A stretch of 64,000 nucleotides of DNA from the NCBI RefSeq assembly GCF_041260665.1, contig NZ_JBGCCT010000003.1:434001-498000 (forward strand). The letters run 5' to 3'. How positions within the stretch are numbered: position 1 is the stretch's first letter; each line of letters starts with the position of its first letter. The DNA comes from Catenulispora sp. GP43. GTDB lineage: Bacteria > Actinomycetota > Actinomycetes > Streptomycetales > Catenulisporaceae. Made by a program: the position numbers and the translations under genes. Shown here in pieces: positions 1 through 8,257 of the stretch. The notes below the pieces were generated by a model. It did not search any database. It had not been told where the DNA came from and was given only the letters and a program-made list of their open reading frames with translations.

Positions 1-303
1 CGCGCCGGCCAGGGCGGACCCGGACAGGGTCGCGGTGAAGGCGATGAGCGGATGCCGGCGGCACCACAGGATCGGCAGCGCGCGCAGGATGGCGAAGAAC
101 CAGACGTAGGCGTCCTCGGCGCCGGCGCGCCAGACGCCGTGCGCCGCGTCGAAGCGTTCGTGCAGATCGGCGTACCCGAACAGGATCAGCCCGGCCACGG
201 CGGCCGCCACGGTCAGCAGTTCGGCCGGGCTGAATCCGAGCCCGTCCATCCGCTGTCCCGGTATTTTCTGTGGTCGCTGTGGTGCCCCCGGCACGGAAGT
301 CAT
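1..303 (-). CDS. N-terminal part of a membrane sensor protein, probably a NarL-type histidine kinase (cut by window edge)
   Basis: An open frame runs from an ATG at 303 to the window edge, giving 101 codons without a stop. The product has a short charged N-terminus, a hydrophobic stretch at about residues 28-44, a second at about 66-80, then WCRRHPLIAF and a third hydrophobic stretch. An Arg-Arg-His-Pro turn between membrane segments is typical of the sensor region of actinobacterial histidine kinases of the NarL/DesK type, but the kinase domain lies outside the window, so this is inference. An internal ATG at 249 (MDGLG), preceded by GGGACA, may be the true start. Another polytopic membrane protein is possible. 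Confidence 0.5.
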   Translation of the reverse strand, partial: MTSVPGAPQRPQKIPGQRMDGLGFSPAELLTVAAAVAGLILFGYADLHERFDAAHGVWRAGAEDAYVWFFAILRALPILWCRRHPLIAFTATLSGSALAGA

Positions 304-381
304 GCCGACGACGGTAGCTCCGCCACCGCCGTCGCACGTCACACCGGAGAGCCAGGCTCCATGCAGTACCGGGGTAGGGGG

Positions 382-1197
382 TCAGTCCTGAATCGCGGGG
401 TCCTGCTTCGCGACGTCCATCTTCGTCACGGCCAGCACCGCCACCAGCACCACGATGATCGCGAGCAGCACCAGGCTCACCGGCCCGGTCCCCCACGCCA
501 GGCCGCCGCGCTTGACCGAGACGCCCATCCAGTCGGCGAATGAGGCGCCGAACGGCCGGGTCACGACGTAGGCGAACCAGAAAGCGAAGATCCCGTTCAG
601 CCCGAACTTGTACGCCACCGCGGGCACCGCGAACAGCACCGCGAACATCACTCCGGAGGAGAAGTACCCGAGCTTCAGCGTCGTGGCGGTCAGGTCGCCG
701 ACCGCGGTGCCGAGCGCGAACGTGGTCACGACGGTCAGCCAGTAGAACAGCTCGCGGCGCGGTGTGGTGATGCTGTGGATCGACAGCGTGCCCTCGACCC
801 GGTACCAGAGGACGAAGATCGCGGCGAGCGCGACCGCGAAGAACGCGGTGGACACCGCGTAGGGGATGCCGAAGCCGACGTGGAGCACGTCGGCGCACAT
901 GGTGCCGAACACGCTCACCATGACGACCGCGGCCCAGTAGAGCCACGCCGAGTACCGGCTCGCCTTGAACTGCACCCAGATCACGCCGGCCAGCACCAGC
1001 CCGGACAGCGAGACCATGATCTTCGGGTCCCACTTCTGGTTCAGGAAGTCCGAGGTGGTCTCGCCCATCCCGGTGGTGAGGATCTTGGTGACCCAGAAGA
1101 TCAGCGTGACCTCGGGGACCTTGCTCAGCGTGGTGGCCGAGGCCAGGCCGCGGCGGGTGGAGCCGGCCGCGCTCCGCCCGGTCAGTTCGGTCGTCAT
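382..1197 (-). CDS. DUF347-repeat membrane protein (COG4705-like)
   Basis: This 271-residue polytopic membrane protein has about eight hydrophobic segments. Near residues 27-52 it carries KVPEVTLIFW followed by KILTTGMGETTSDF, the signature of the DUF347 repeat, and degenerate copies recur around 130-165 (ELFYWLTVVTTFALGTAVGD) and 190-225. DUF347/COG4705 proteins are integral membrane proteins whose function I cannot state. The gene is monocistronic, between the sensor fragment downstream and a TetR gene upstream in the same direction. The 92-bp upstream gap should hold its promoter, but I see no clear -35/-10 pair. Family assignment is firm; role is unknown. Confidence 0.75.
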   Translation of the reverse strand: MTTELTGRSAAGSTRRGLASATTLSKVPEVTLIFWVTKILTTGMGETTSDFLNQKWDPKIMVSLSGLVLAGVIWVQFKASRYSAWLYWAAVVMVSVFGTMCADVLHVGFGIPYAVSTAFFAVALAAIFVLWYRVEGTLSIHSITTPRRELFYWLTVVTTFALGTAVGDLTATTLKLGYFSSGVMFAVLFAVPAVAYKFGLNGIFAFWFAYVVTRPFGASFADWMGVSVKRGGLAWGTGPVSLVLLAIIVVLVAVLAVTKMDVAKQDPAIQD

Positions 1198-1289
1198 AGC
1201 CGCAGATCATCTCAGAACCGGGGCCCGCCGAACGGGGTTGTCCGCAATCTGTTACAAGATGTAGCAGAAATTCGTCCCGGACCGCCGGC

Positions 1290-1970
1290 TCAGGCCTTCG
1301 CCCCGGGGATCCAGCGGGCCCCGAGTTCTTCGTCGCTCGGCGGCGGACCTGGCATCTCGGTGGTCGGGCCTTGCGTTCGCAGGGCGTCGAAGTGCATGGC
1401 CAGATAGCGGTGGCGCAGCTCCCTGGTCCGCTCCGGGCCCGCCCCGGTGACCGCGGTCAGCTGCTCCAGCACCATGGCGATGTCGTTCAGGGCGAAGTCG
1501 GGGCGGATCACGCCGGCCTTGTGCGCCTGCTCCAGGATCGCGTCGGCCAGGCCCACGGCGCGCACCGCCTGGCCGGACATCTCCGGGGTCGGGGTGAACG
1601 TCCCCGCCAGGTTCACGGTCAGCGCGTGCACGTCGGCGTCGATCACGGCGCGCAGGAAGCCGGTGAACGTCTCCCACGGTTCGGCCGGCGAGGCCAGGGC
1701 CGCCTCGGCGCACGCGATGTACGTCGCCAGGCCGTCCGCGCACAGCGTCTGCAGCAGCACTTCCTTGCTCTCATAGCGCCGGTACAGGGCACTGATCCCG
1801 ACGCCGGCCGCCTTGGCGACGGCGGAGATCGGCGCGGACGGATCGGCGACGAAGACCGCGCGCGCGGCGCGCAGGATCGCCTCGTCGTTGCGGTTGGCCT
1901 GGGCCTTGCGGCCGGACAGCGGCCCGGTGCGGGGAGCGGGCTGGGTGGGGGGCATGGGCTGGGTGGGCAT
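1290..1970 (-). CDS. TetR-family transcriptional regulator
   Basis: This 226-residue protein has a TetR N-terminal helix-turn-helix at about residues 28-75, including ISAVAKAAGVGISALYRRY and the following SKEVLL. A variable ligand-binding domain follows. A Pro-rich 20-residue leader precedes the DNA-binding domain. It is transcribed divergently from the epoxide hydrolase gene, and the 94-bp region between them holds two matching inverted repeats (1990-2010 and 2025-2045). It therefore probably represses itself and the hydrolase, responding to a small hydrophobic compound. The same operator recurs at 9104-9124, suggesting a wider regulon. The ligand is unknown. Confidence 0.85.
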   Translation of the reverse strand: MPTQPMPPTQPAPRTGPLSGRKAQANRNDEAILRAARAVFVADPSAPISAVAKAAGVGISALYRRYESKEVLLQTLCADGLATYIACAEAALASPAEPWETFTGFLRAVIDADVHALTVNLAGTFTPTPEMSGQAVRAVGLADAILEQAHKAGVIRPDFALNDIAMVLEQLTAVTGAGPERTRELRHRYLAMHFDALRTQGPTTEMPGPPPSDEELGARWIPGAKA

Positions 1971-1989
1971 GGCTCCAGGCTAGCACTTG

Positions 1990-2010
1990 AACGGAATACT
2001 TTGTTCCGCT
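1990..2010. promoter_or_regulatory. Probable TetR operator, copy 1
   Basis: AACGGAA and TTCCGCT flank a 7-bp spacer. The halves are inverted repeats with one mismatch. It lies between the divergent TetR and epoxide hydrolase genes, 20 bp from the TetR start codon, and matches the sites at 2025 and 9104. Confidence 0.7.
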
Positions 2011-2024
2011 AGTCTCGATCCTAG

Positions 2025-2045
2025 AACGGAACGAGTGATTCCGTT
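2025..2045. promoter_or_regulatory. Probable TetR operator, copy 2 (perfect)
   Basis: AACGGAA, a 7-bp spacer and TTCCGTT form a perfect inverted repeat ending 19 bp before the epoxide hydrolase start. Its centre is 35 bp from that of copy 1. The location suggests that bound regulator blocks the hydrolase promoter. Confidence 0.75.
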
Positions 2046-2064
2046 CCAATTCCAGGGAGCAGCC

Positions 2065-3186
2065 ATGACCGCCCGCCAGACACAGCCCGCGCAGCAGAAC
2101 ACCGCCATCCGTCCGTACCGCGTCGAGATCCCCCAGGCCGACCTCGACGACCTGCACCAGCGCCTGGACCGGACCCGCTGGACGCCGGTGGTCGACGGTG
2201 CCGACGGCGAGTACGGGACCCCGGTCTCCCGGGTGCGCCGGCTGGCCGAATACTGGCGGAACGGTTTCGACTGGCGGGCCTTCGAGGCCCGGCTGAACGC
2301 CCACCCGCAGTTCCTGACCGAGATCGACGGCCAGGACATCCACTTCCTGCACATCAAGGCCGCCGAGCCGAACGGCACCGCGCTGGTCCTCACCCACGGC
2401 TGGCCGGGCTCGCAGGCCGAGTACCTGGACGTCATCGAGCCGCTGACGGCGACCGGCTACGACCTGGTGATCCCCTCGATCCCGGGGTACGGCTTCGCCG
2501 GCCCGACGACCGCCAGGGGCTGGAACCTGCATCGCACGGCGCGCGCCTGGGTCGAGCTGATGGCCCGGCTGGGCTACGAGCGCTACGGCGCGATCGGCAA
2601 CGACGGCGGTTCGATGATCTCGCCCGAGGTCGGCCGCCTGGACCCAGAGCACTGCGTCGGGGTGCACGTCACGCAGCTGTTCTCGTTCCCCTCCGGCGAT
2701 CCGGCTGAGCTGGCCGATCTGACCGACGAGGAGAAGAAGGCCGTGGAGACGCTCCAATGGTTCTGGGAGAACATGGGCTCCTTCAACCAGGTGCAGTCCC
2801 AGCAGCCGCAGACCCTGGCGCACGCGCTGTCCGACTCGCCGGCCGGCCTGCTCGGCTGGAACGTTCAGCTGCTGCCGGCGAACCTCGACGACGACTTCGT
2901 CCTGGCCCACGTGGCGACCTACTGGCTGACCGGCACCACGGGCTCGGCGCTGCGTTTCTACCGCGAGATGGCCCTGGACGCCGAGCGGCCCGACGGCCCG
3001 ACCACGGTCCCCACGGCGCTGGCCGGCTCGGGAGGCGACTTCTTCGGCATCCGCCGCTTCGCCGAGCGCGACCACGCGAACATCGTGCGGTGGAACGTGT
3101 ACGAGACCCCCGGCCACTACACCGCGCACCAGGCCCCCGAGGTGCTAGTGCGTGACGTCGTGGAGTTCTTCGGCGGCCTGGGCTGA
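2065..3186 (+). CDS. Epoxide hydrolase of the EHN-domain alpha/beta hydrolase family
   Basis: The 373-residue product starts at ATG 2065, 6 bp after a GGGAG ribosome site; an upstream in-frame ATG at 1987 lies inside the operator region and is unlikely. An N-terminal EHN-type region (RPYRVEIPQADLDDL, about 16-30) precedes the alpha/beta fold. HGWPGS at 111-116 is the oxyanion-hole motif. GNDGGS at 178-183 holds the predicted nucleophile Asp180, and GHYTAHQ near 350 holds the catalytic His. Family members open epoxides by way of an ester on Asp; juvenile hormone epoxide hydrolase is a relative. It is divergent from the TetR gene, and its last 42 bp overlap the 3' end of the convergent transporter gene. 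Confidence 0.88.
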   Translation: MTARQTQPAQQNTAIRPYRVEIPQADLDDLHQRLDRTRWTPVVDGADGEYGTPVSRVRRLAEYWRNGFDWRAFEARLNAHPQFLTEIDGQDIHFLHIKAAEPNGTALVLTHGWPGSQAEYLDVIEPLTATGYDLVIPSIPGYGFAGPTTARGWNLHRTARAWVELMARLGYERYGAIGNDGGSMISPEVGRLDPEHCVGVHVTQLFSFPSGDPAELADLTDEEKKAVETLQWFWENMGSFNQVQSQQPQTLAHALSDSPAGLLGWNVQLLPANLDDDFVLAHVATYWLTGTTGSALRFYREMALDAERPDGPTTVPTALAGSGGDFFGIRRFAERDHANIVRWNVYETPGHYTAHQAPEVLVRDVVEFFGGLG

Positions 3187-4512
3187 GTCCGGGGCGGACA
3201 TCGAGACCGACCGCGTCTCGCGCGCGAAGTACAGGGCGACGATCGTCACCACGGCCGCCAGCCCCATGTAGAGCGCGAGCCACGCGGAGGTCTTGCCGCC
3301 GTTGTGCTGCAGGATCGCCACGGCGATCAGCGGCGCCGGCGCCCCGGCCGCGATCGAGGCCACCTGGTAGCCGATCGAGGCGCCGGAGTAGCGGACCCCG
3401 GTCGGGAACATCTCGGCGAAGAAGGCGGCCTGCGGGCCGTACATCAGGCCGTGGAAGGCCAGGGCGACGGTGATCGCGAGCACCGCCAGCGGATACGACT
3501 TCTGATCGACGAGCGTGAAGAAGATCGGCGTCCAGATCCCGATCCCGACCGCTCCGGCCAGGTACACCGGCCGCCGCCCGATCCGGTCGGAGAGCGACCC
3601 GAACACCGGGATGAGCACGGTCTCGACCGCCGCGCCGATCATCACCGCGTCCAGGCCGAAGGACTTCGACAGCTTCAGGTGCTCGGTGATCCAGGTGACC
3701 GAGAAGGTGGCGACCAGATAGAAGGAGATGTTCTCGGCCATGCGGGTCCCGAAGGCGATGAGGATCTCGCGCCAGGAGGTGCGGAACACCTCAAGGACCG
3801 GAAGCTTCGGCGGCGCGCTCGCCTTCTTGGCCTGCGCGGCCCGGAAGGCCTCGGTCTCGTTGAGCGACTTGCGGACCCAGACCCCGACCAGCAGCAGGAT
3901 CGCCGACAGGCCGAAGGCCAGCCGCCAGCCCCAGTCCAGGAACGACTTCTCGCTCATGTTCTGGGAGAGCAGGATGAGCACACCGGTCCCGAGGACCAAG
4001 CCCAGCGGCGCACCGGCCTGCGGCCACGAGGCCCAGAAGCCGCGCCGGGACTGGTCGCGCTCGGCCACGATCAGCACCGAGCCGCCCCACTCGCCGCCGA
4101 GCGCGAAGCCCTGGACCATGCGCAGCGTGGTGAGCAGCACCGGGGCCCAGACCCCGATGGAGCTGTAGCCGGGGACGAACGCCATCCCGGTGGTGGCGAT
4201 GCCCATGATCACCAGGCTGACCATCAGCGTCTTCTTGCGCCCGACCCGGTCGCCGACGTGGCCGAAGACCACGCCGCCGATCGGCCGCGCGGCGAAGCCC
4301 AGCGCGTAGGTGAGGAAGGACAGCAGCGTCGCGGTGAGCGGATCGCTCTTGACGAAGAAGACCTTCGGGAAGACCACAGCGGCCGCGGTGCCGTAGAGGA
4401 AGAAGTCGTACCACTCCAGCGTGGTGCCGACCATGGAGGCGCCGACGACTCTCCAGACGGAGTCGCCGGCGCTTTCGGATATGGGGGTCGTGGTGGTGGG
4501 GGAATCCGTCAT
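3145..4512 (-). CDS. MFS transporter of the metabolite:H+ symporter (MHS) family
   Basis: The 455-residue product has twelve predicted membrane segments. The opening VVGASMVGTTLEWYDFFLYGTAA, the loop 2-3 motif GDRVGRKK and the second-half DRIGRRP are characteristic of MHS permeases such as those for proline/betaine, shikimate or dicarboxylates. These proteins import small carboxylates or compatible solutes with protons; the substrate here cannot be read from sequence. The gene converges on the epoxide hydrolase with 42 bp of 3' overlap. A perfect CRP-type palindrome lies about 30-45 bp upstream of the start, suggesting control by a CRP/FNR-family regulator. Confidence 0.85.
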   Translation of the reverse strand: MTDSPTTTTPISESAGDSVWRVVGASMVGTTLEWYDFFLYGTAAAVVFPKVFFVKSDPLTATLLSFLTYALGFAARPIGGVVFGHVGDRVGRKKTLMVSLVIMGIATTGMAFVPGYSSIGVWAPVLLTTLRMVQGFALGGEWGGSVLIVAERDQSRRGFWASWPQAGAPLGLVLGTGVLILLSQNMSEKSFLDWGWRLAFGLSAILLLVGVWVRKSLNETEAFRAAQAKKASAPPKLPVLEVFRTSWREILIAFGTRMAENISFYLVATFSVTWITEHLKLSKSFGLDAVMIGAAVETVLIPVFGSLSDRIGRRPVYLAGAVGIGIWTPIFFTLVDQKSYPLAVLAITVALAFHGLMYGPQAAFFAEMFPTGVRYSGASIGYQVASIAAGAPAPLIAVAILQHNGGKTSAWLALYMGLAAVVTIVALYFARETRSVSMSAPDSAQAAEELHDVTH

Positions 4513-4541
4513 GCAGGGAACAATGGGGCACTACTCTGCGT

Positions 4542-4557
4542 TGTGATATGGCTCACA
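4542..4557. promoter_or_regulatory. CRP-type binding site
   Basis: TGTGA, a 6-bp spacer and TCACA form a perfect match to the CRP half-site consensus. It lies 30 bp upstream of the MHS transporter start codon. Actinobacterial Crp proteins recognise this same motif, so carbon-status or cAMP control of the transporter is plausible. Confidence 0.5.
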
Positions 4558-4649
4558 TGCCCACAGTCGCACGCGGGGTGGTGTCGCCGGTCAACACCGG
4601 GTTAACCCTGGTGGTCGAGTCCGTGCTCGCCGATCGTCCGGCGGATGGA

Positions 4650-6242
4650 TCAGGCCTCGGCGGTGACCAGCGCCCCGTCGGCCGTGCCCGCCTCGGCGGC
4701 CGTGCCCGCCTCGGCACCGTCCACCTCGGTCGGGGCCGCCGGCGGCTTGACGTCCCGCAGCACCGCGAAGGACACCACGGCCGCGGCGATCACGCCGATC
4801 GCTCCGGCGATGTAGGCGACGGACGCGGCGTGGGTGAAGGCGTGCTTGGCCGAGTCCAGCAGGGCACTGTTTCCGGTGCTCTTGGCGATGCCGTAGGCCT
4901 CGCCGAGCGAGTGGCGCGCGGTGCCGGTGACGTTCGCCGGCATGCCCGCGGTGAAGCGGCTGGCCACCACGGTGCCCATGATCGCCACGCCCAGGGCGGC
5001 GCCGGTCTGCTGGACCGTGTCGTTCAGCGCCGAGCTGACGCCGGCGTGCTCCGGCGGGACCGAGCCCATGATCGCGGTGATCGCGGCCGGCATGGCCAGG
5101 CCGGAGCCGGCGCCGAGCAGGAACAGGCCGACGAAGAGCTTGCTCAGGCCGTCGTCCACGCCCAGGTCGGCCAGGATCCCGAAGGCCGCCGCGCAGATCA
5201 GCAGGCCGACGACCATCAGCGGCCGGTTGCCGAACCTCATGCCCAGGCCCGCGCCCAGGGTGTTGAAGATCAGCGCCGCGATGGCCAGCGGGATGAAGCA
5301 CAGCGAGGCCTTCAGCGCCGAGAAGCCGAGCACGAACTGCAGGTACTGCGTCATCACCAGCAGCAGGCCGCCGTTGCCGATCTGCACCAGGGTCAGCGAG
5401 AACGAGCCGCCGGAGAAGTTGCGCTGCTTGAACAGCTGCAGCGGCACCATCGGCTCGGCGATGCGGGTCTCCCAGATTCCGAAGGAGACCAGCGCGATCA
5501 GGGCCAGCGCGGCCGCGGCCAGGGTGCCCGGCCGGGTGAAGCCCTTCGGGAACTCGATGATGACCCAGACCAGCGCGGTCAGGCCGACGATCGACAGGAT
5601 CGTGCCCAGCGGGTCGGGCTTGCGCCACGGGCCCTTGCTCTCCGGCATCAGCACCACGGCGGAGATGACGGCCAGCACCGCGATCGGGATGTTCAGCAGG
5701 AACACCGAGCCCCACCAGAAGTGGCTGATCATCACGCCGCCCAGCACCGGACCGCCGACCAGGCCGACCATCGCCACCACGGTCCAGGCGGCCATCGCCT
5801 TGCGCCGTTCGGCCTCGTCGGTGAACACGGTGATCAGGATCGACAGCGTGCTCGGCATCAGCAGCGCGCCGCCGACCCCCATGGCGACGCGGGCGGCGAT
5901 CAGCTCGCCGGGGTTGCTGGCCAGGGTCGCCACCGCCGAGGCGATGCCGAAGACCGTGAGCCCGATGATCAGGACCCGGCGCCGTCCGAACCGGTCGGAC
6001 AGGCTCCCGGTGGTCAGCAGCAGGCCGGCGAACACCAGGATGTAGGAGTCGAGCACCCACTGGATGTTCTGCGCGCTGGCGTGCAGCGACTCGGTCAGCG
6101 CCGGCACCGCGACGGTCAGGACCATGTTGTCCACCACCAGCACCAGCGTGGCCAGGCACAGCACGATCAGGATGAGCCAGCGCCGCCGGCCCTCGACCGG
6201 TCCTTGCTCGGGTGCCGGTGCACCCGTTTCCACCTCTGACAT
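4650..6242 (-). CDS. Drug-efflux MFS transporter, 14-TM DHA2 (EmrB/QacA) family
   Basis: Starting at ATG 6242, just after an excellent GGAGGAGG ribosome site, the protein has 530 residues and fourteen hydrophobic segments. The first is followed by DNMVLTVAVPAL, the usual opening of DHA2 proton antiporters such as EmrB, QacA and Streptomyces self-resistance pumps. SDRFGRRR is motif A, and LGGVMISHFWWGSVF near residue 145 resembles motif C. An upstream in-frame start at 6341 would place 33 low-quality residues inside the operator region, so I rejected it. It is divergent from a TetR regulator with palindromes in between, the classic regulated drug-pump arrangement. Confidence 0.88.
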   Translation of the reverse strand: MSEVETGAPAPEQGPVEGRRRWLILIVLCLATLVLVVDNMVLTVAVPALTESLHASAQNIQWVLDSYILVFAGLLLTTGSLSDRFGRRRVLIIGLTVFGIASAVATLASNPGELIAARVAMGVGGALLMPSTLSILITVFTDEAERRKAMAAWTVVAMVGLVGGPVLGGVMISHFWWGSVFLLNIPIAVLAVISAVVLMPESKGPWRKPDPLGTILSIVGLTALVWVIIEFPKGFTRPGTLAAAALALIALVSFGIWETRIAEPMVPLQLFKQRNFSGGSFSLTLVQIGNGGLLLVMTQYLQFVLGFSALKASLCFIPLAIAALIFNTLGAGLGMRFGNRPLMVVGLLICAAAFGILADLGVDDGLSKLFVGLFLLGAGSGLAMPAAITAIMGSVPPEHAGVSSALNDTVQQTGAALGVAIMGTVVASRFTAGMPANVTGTARHSLGEAYGIAKSTGNSALLDSAKHAFTHAASVAYIAGAIGVIAAAVVSFAVLRDVKPPAAPTEVDGAEAGTAAEAGTADGALVTAEA

Positions 6243-6312
6243 GTCCCCTCCTCCTGGACGCGGCCGGCTTCCGCCCCCGTGGATGTCGCCGGCGCGCACA
6301 CCGTTCGCATCT

Positions 6313-6327
6313 GCGCACAGTGTGCGC
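6313..6327. promoter_or_regulatory. Palindrome in the divergent pump/TetR promoter
   Basis: GCGCACA, one central base and TGTGCGC form a perfect 7-1-7 inverted repeat. GTGCGCA-like half-sites recur at about 6360 and 6380, suggesting several regulator sites. Confidence 0.55.
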
Positions 6328-6341
6328 GTCGATGGGAACAC

Positions 6342-6359
6342 CGTACGCTGATGCGTACG
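6342..6359. promoter_or_regulatory. Second palindrome in the divergent pump/TetR promoter
   Basis: CGTACGC, TGAT and GCGTACG form a perfect 7-4-7 inverted repeat 51-68 bp upstream of the regulator start. It is probably an operator for the adjacent TetR protein. Confidence 0.5.
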
Positions 6360-6409
6360 CCGTGCGCAACAGCGAACAGCGTGCGCACGTCTGGGCTATC
6401 GTGGACGGC

Positions 6410-7216
6410 GTGAACCCCGAATCTCGCTCCGAGGACCCGGACCCCGTTCCGGCTCCCGCTCTGAACTCGGTCTGGACCCGGCCCCAGCGCCGGCAGAAAG
6501 AGCAGCTCACCCGGGAGCGCATCGTCGCCGAGACGATCGCGCTGCTGGACGAGGAGGGCATGGAGGCACTGAGCATGCGCTCCCTCGGGCAGCGGCTCGG
6601 CGCCGGCGCCACCTCCCTGTACCGGCACGTGGCCAGCAAGGACGAGCTGATCGAGCTGGTGATCGACGAGGTCTACGGCGAGCTCGAGGTCCCCGAGCTC
6701 ACCGACCCCGCCGGCTGGCGGCTGGCCATGCACATCACCGCGCACAGCCTGCGCCAGGCCGGGCTGCGGCACATGTGGATGATGCACGTGCTGGGCCAGG
6801 TCGGGCTGAACTACCTGGGCCCGAACGTCGTCTCGGTCACCCAGCGGGGCCTGGCCATCCTCACCACGGCGGGCTTCGACACCTCCGAGGCGGTCCGGGC
6901 GATGAGCTCGGTGTCCTCCTACGTCATCGGCATCACCTCCGCCGAGGCCGGGTGGCTGACGGCCCTGCGCCGCCAGGGCATGACCGAGCAGGAGTGGTAC
7001 GAGAACATGGGCCCGCGGATGGCCGAGTCCGCCTCCGACGCCGGGCTGGCGGAGATCTACCTGGAAGAGCTCACGAAGGACCCCCCCGAATCGCGCCTGG
7101 CGAACTTCGTCTACGGGCTCGATCTCATGCTGGACAGTCTGCAGGTCAGGCTGACCGCCAAGCTGGCGGCCGACGCCGACGCCGACGCAGCGGTACGGCC
7201 CTCCGTGTCTCAGTAG
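6410..7216 (+). CDS. TetR-family regulator with a TetR_C-type ligand domain
   Basis: From GTG 6410 the protein has 268 residues; GTG 6401 is an alternative, and the in-frame ATG at 6212 lies inside the divergent transporter gene. After a Pro/Glu-rich leader, RPQRRQKEQLTRERIVAETIALLDEEG begins the helix-turn-helix, which continues with SMRSLGQRLGAGATSLYRHVASKDEL. The DNA-binding domain preceded by tryptophan and a basic stretch, and the long C-terminal half, resemble the tetracycline-repressor-type C domain (TetR_C_1). It probably represses the divergent DHA2 pump and itself. No strong ribosome site precedes the start, so a leaderless transcript is possible. Confidence 0.82.
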   Translation: MNPESRSEDPDPVPAPALNSVWTRPQRRQKEQLTRERIVAETIALLDEEGMEALSMRSLGQRLGAGATSLYRHVASKDELIELVIDEVYGELEVPELTDPAGWRLAMHITAHSLRQAGLRHMWMMHVLGQVGLNYLGPNVVSVTQRGLAILTTAGFDTSEAVRAMSSVSSYVIGITSAEAGWLTALRRQGMTEQEWYENMGPRMAESASDAGLAEIYLEELTKDPPESRLANFVYGLDLMLDSLQVRLTAKLAADADADAAVRPSVSQ

Positions 7217-7225
7217 GGTTCTGCC

Positions 7226-8251
7226 ATGGTCGCCGAACAGTCGCAGTTGCCCCACAACCGCAACAACGCGGTGACCCGCGGCGTGTGGCGCGGCGAGGAC
7301 GGTCTGGTCCACAAGGTCCTGACCCATCGCCGCAGCGACGCGCCGGCACAGTGGGCGTCGTCAGCCGAACCGCGTTTCTGGAACTACTGGCGGCGCGAAG
7401 CCGACGTCTACGCGAGCGGTCTGCCCGAGCGGCTGGGCCTCGGCGCGCCGGAGCTCGTCGAGCTGCGCGAGCTGCCGGACGGCGATGTCGAGCTGCTCCT
7501 CGAGGACGTCCCCGGGACGCACGGCGGCGATCTGACGATGGAGGACATCGCAGCAGTCGCCTTCGCCCTGGGCCGGGCGCAGGGTGCCGACCGCCGGCCG
7601 TCGGAGCCGTGGTTCAGCCGGGGATTCCTCGCGGACTACAGCACCACGCGGCCGGCCGACTTCGCGCTGCTGGACGACGAGCGAGTCTGGTCGCTCCCGC
7701 TGATCGCCAAGCACTTCCCGCCGGATCTGCGCGAAGCCCTGATCCGCCTGCACGGCAATCGCGACCGGCTGCTCGGCCTGATGACCCGCCTGCCGCGTAC
7801 GGTCTGCCACCTGGATGTGTGGCCCAACAACGTGATCCGGCGCCCGGACGGCACCGTGGTGCTGCTCGACTGGGCCTTCACCGGCGACGGCGCGGTCGGC
7901 GAGGACGCCGGGAACCTGGTGCCGGACAGCTTCTTCGACTGGCCGCTGCGGCCGGGGTTCGCCGAGCACCTGCCGGACCTGGTGACCGAGGCCTATCTCG
8001 AAGGACTGCGAGCGGCCGGCTGGTCCGGCGACCCGCGGATGGCGATCCTCGGCATCCGCGCCTCGGCGGTCAAATACGACTGGCTGATGCCCTGGTGCCT
8101 GCAAGCAGCGCTCGACGACCGGCACCGTGCCTACGGCAGCGGCGAGGCCGTCGACCCCGATGTGCGCTACGAGGCGCGCGCAGCCGGCCTGGCCGTCTGC
8201 GCGCGCTGGGCCGACGAGGCTGTAGAGCTGGCGGATTCGCTGGGCCTGTAA
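7226..8251 (+). CDS. APH-fold phosphotransferase (aminoglycoside phosphotransferase-like)
   Basis: The 341-residue product begins at ATG 7226, 9 bp after the TetR stop, and may be co-transcribed with it. HLDVWPNN near residue 194 is the Brenner motif (HxDxxxxN) holding the catalytic Asp and the Mg-binding Asn. LLDWAFTGDGAVGEDAGN near 213-230 supplies the second metal-binding Asp. These are hallmarks of the APH/choline-kinase fold. Family members phosphorylate aminoglycosides, macrolides, homoserine or other small alcohols, and many actinobacterial ones have unknown substrates. I would not call it a resistance gene from sequence alone. Confidence 0.8.
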   Translation: MVAEQSQLPHNRNNAVTRGVWRGEDGLVHKVLTHRRSDAPAQWASSAEPRFWNYWRREADVYASGLPERLGLGAPELVELRELPDGDVELLLEDVPGTHGGDLTMEDIAAVAFALGRAQGADRRPSEPWFSRGFLADYSTTRPADFALLDDERVWSLPLIAKHFPPDLREALIRLHGNRDRLLGLMTRLPRTVCHLDVWPNNVIRRPDGTVVLLDWAFTGDGAVGEDAGNLVPDSFFDWPLRPGFAEHLPDLVTEAYLEGLRAAGWSGDPRMAILGIRASAVKYDWLMPWCLQAALDDRHRAYGSGEAVDPDVRYEARAAGLAVCARWADEAVELADSLGL

Positions 8252-8257
8252 GGGTTT

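Noticed and set aside
52-543. Plus-strand open frame of 163 codons over the sensor fragment
   Set aside because: It reads Arg/Gly/His-rich with no domain pattern, while the opposite strand gives membrane protein sequence with sensible codon use.
1771-3129. Long minus-strand frame opposite the epoxide hydrolase
   Set aside because: It is the antisense shadow of a gene with clear catalytic motifs and lacks any fold signature.
4548-6239. Plus-strand frame of 563 codons opposite the DHA2 transporter
   Set aside because: Gln/Arg/Asp-rich antisense product; the minus strand has 14 membrane segments and a strong ribosome site.
7226-8251. Calling the APH-fold gene an aminoglycoside resistance gene
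   Set aside because: The Brenner motif shows the fold only, and no substrate-specific residues can be judged from sequence alone.
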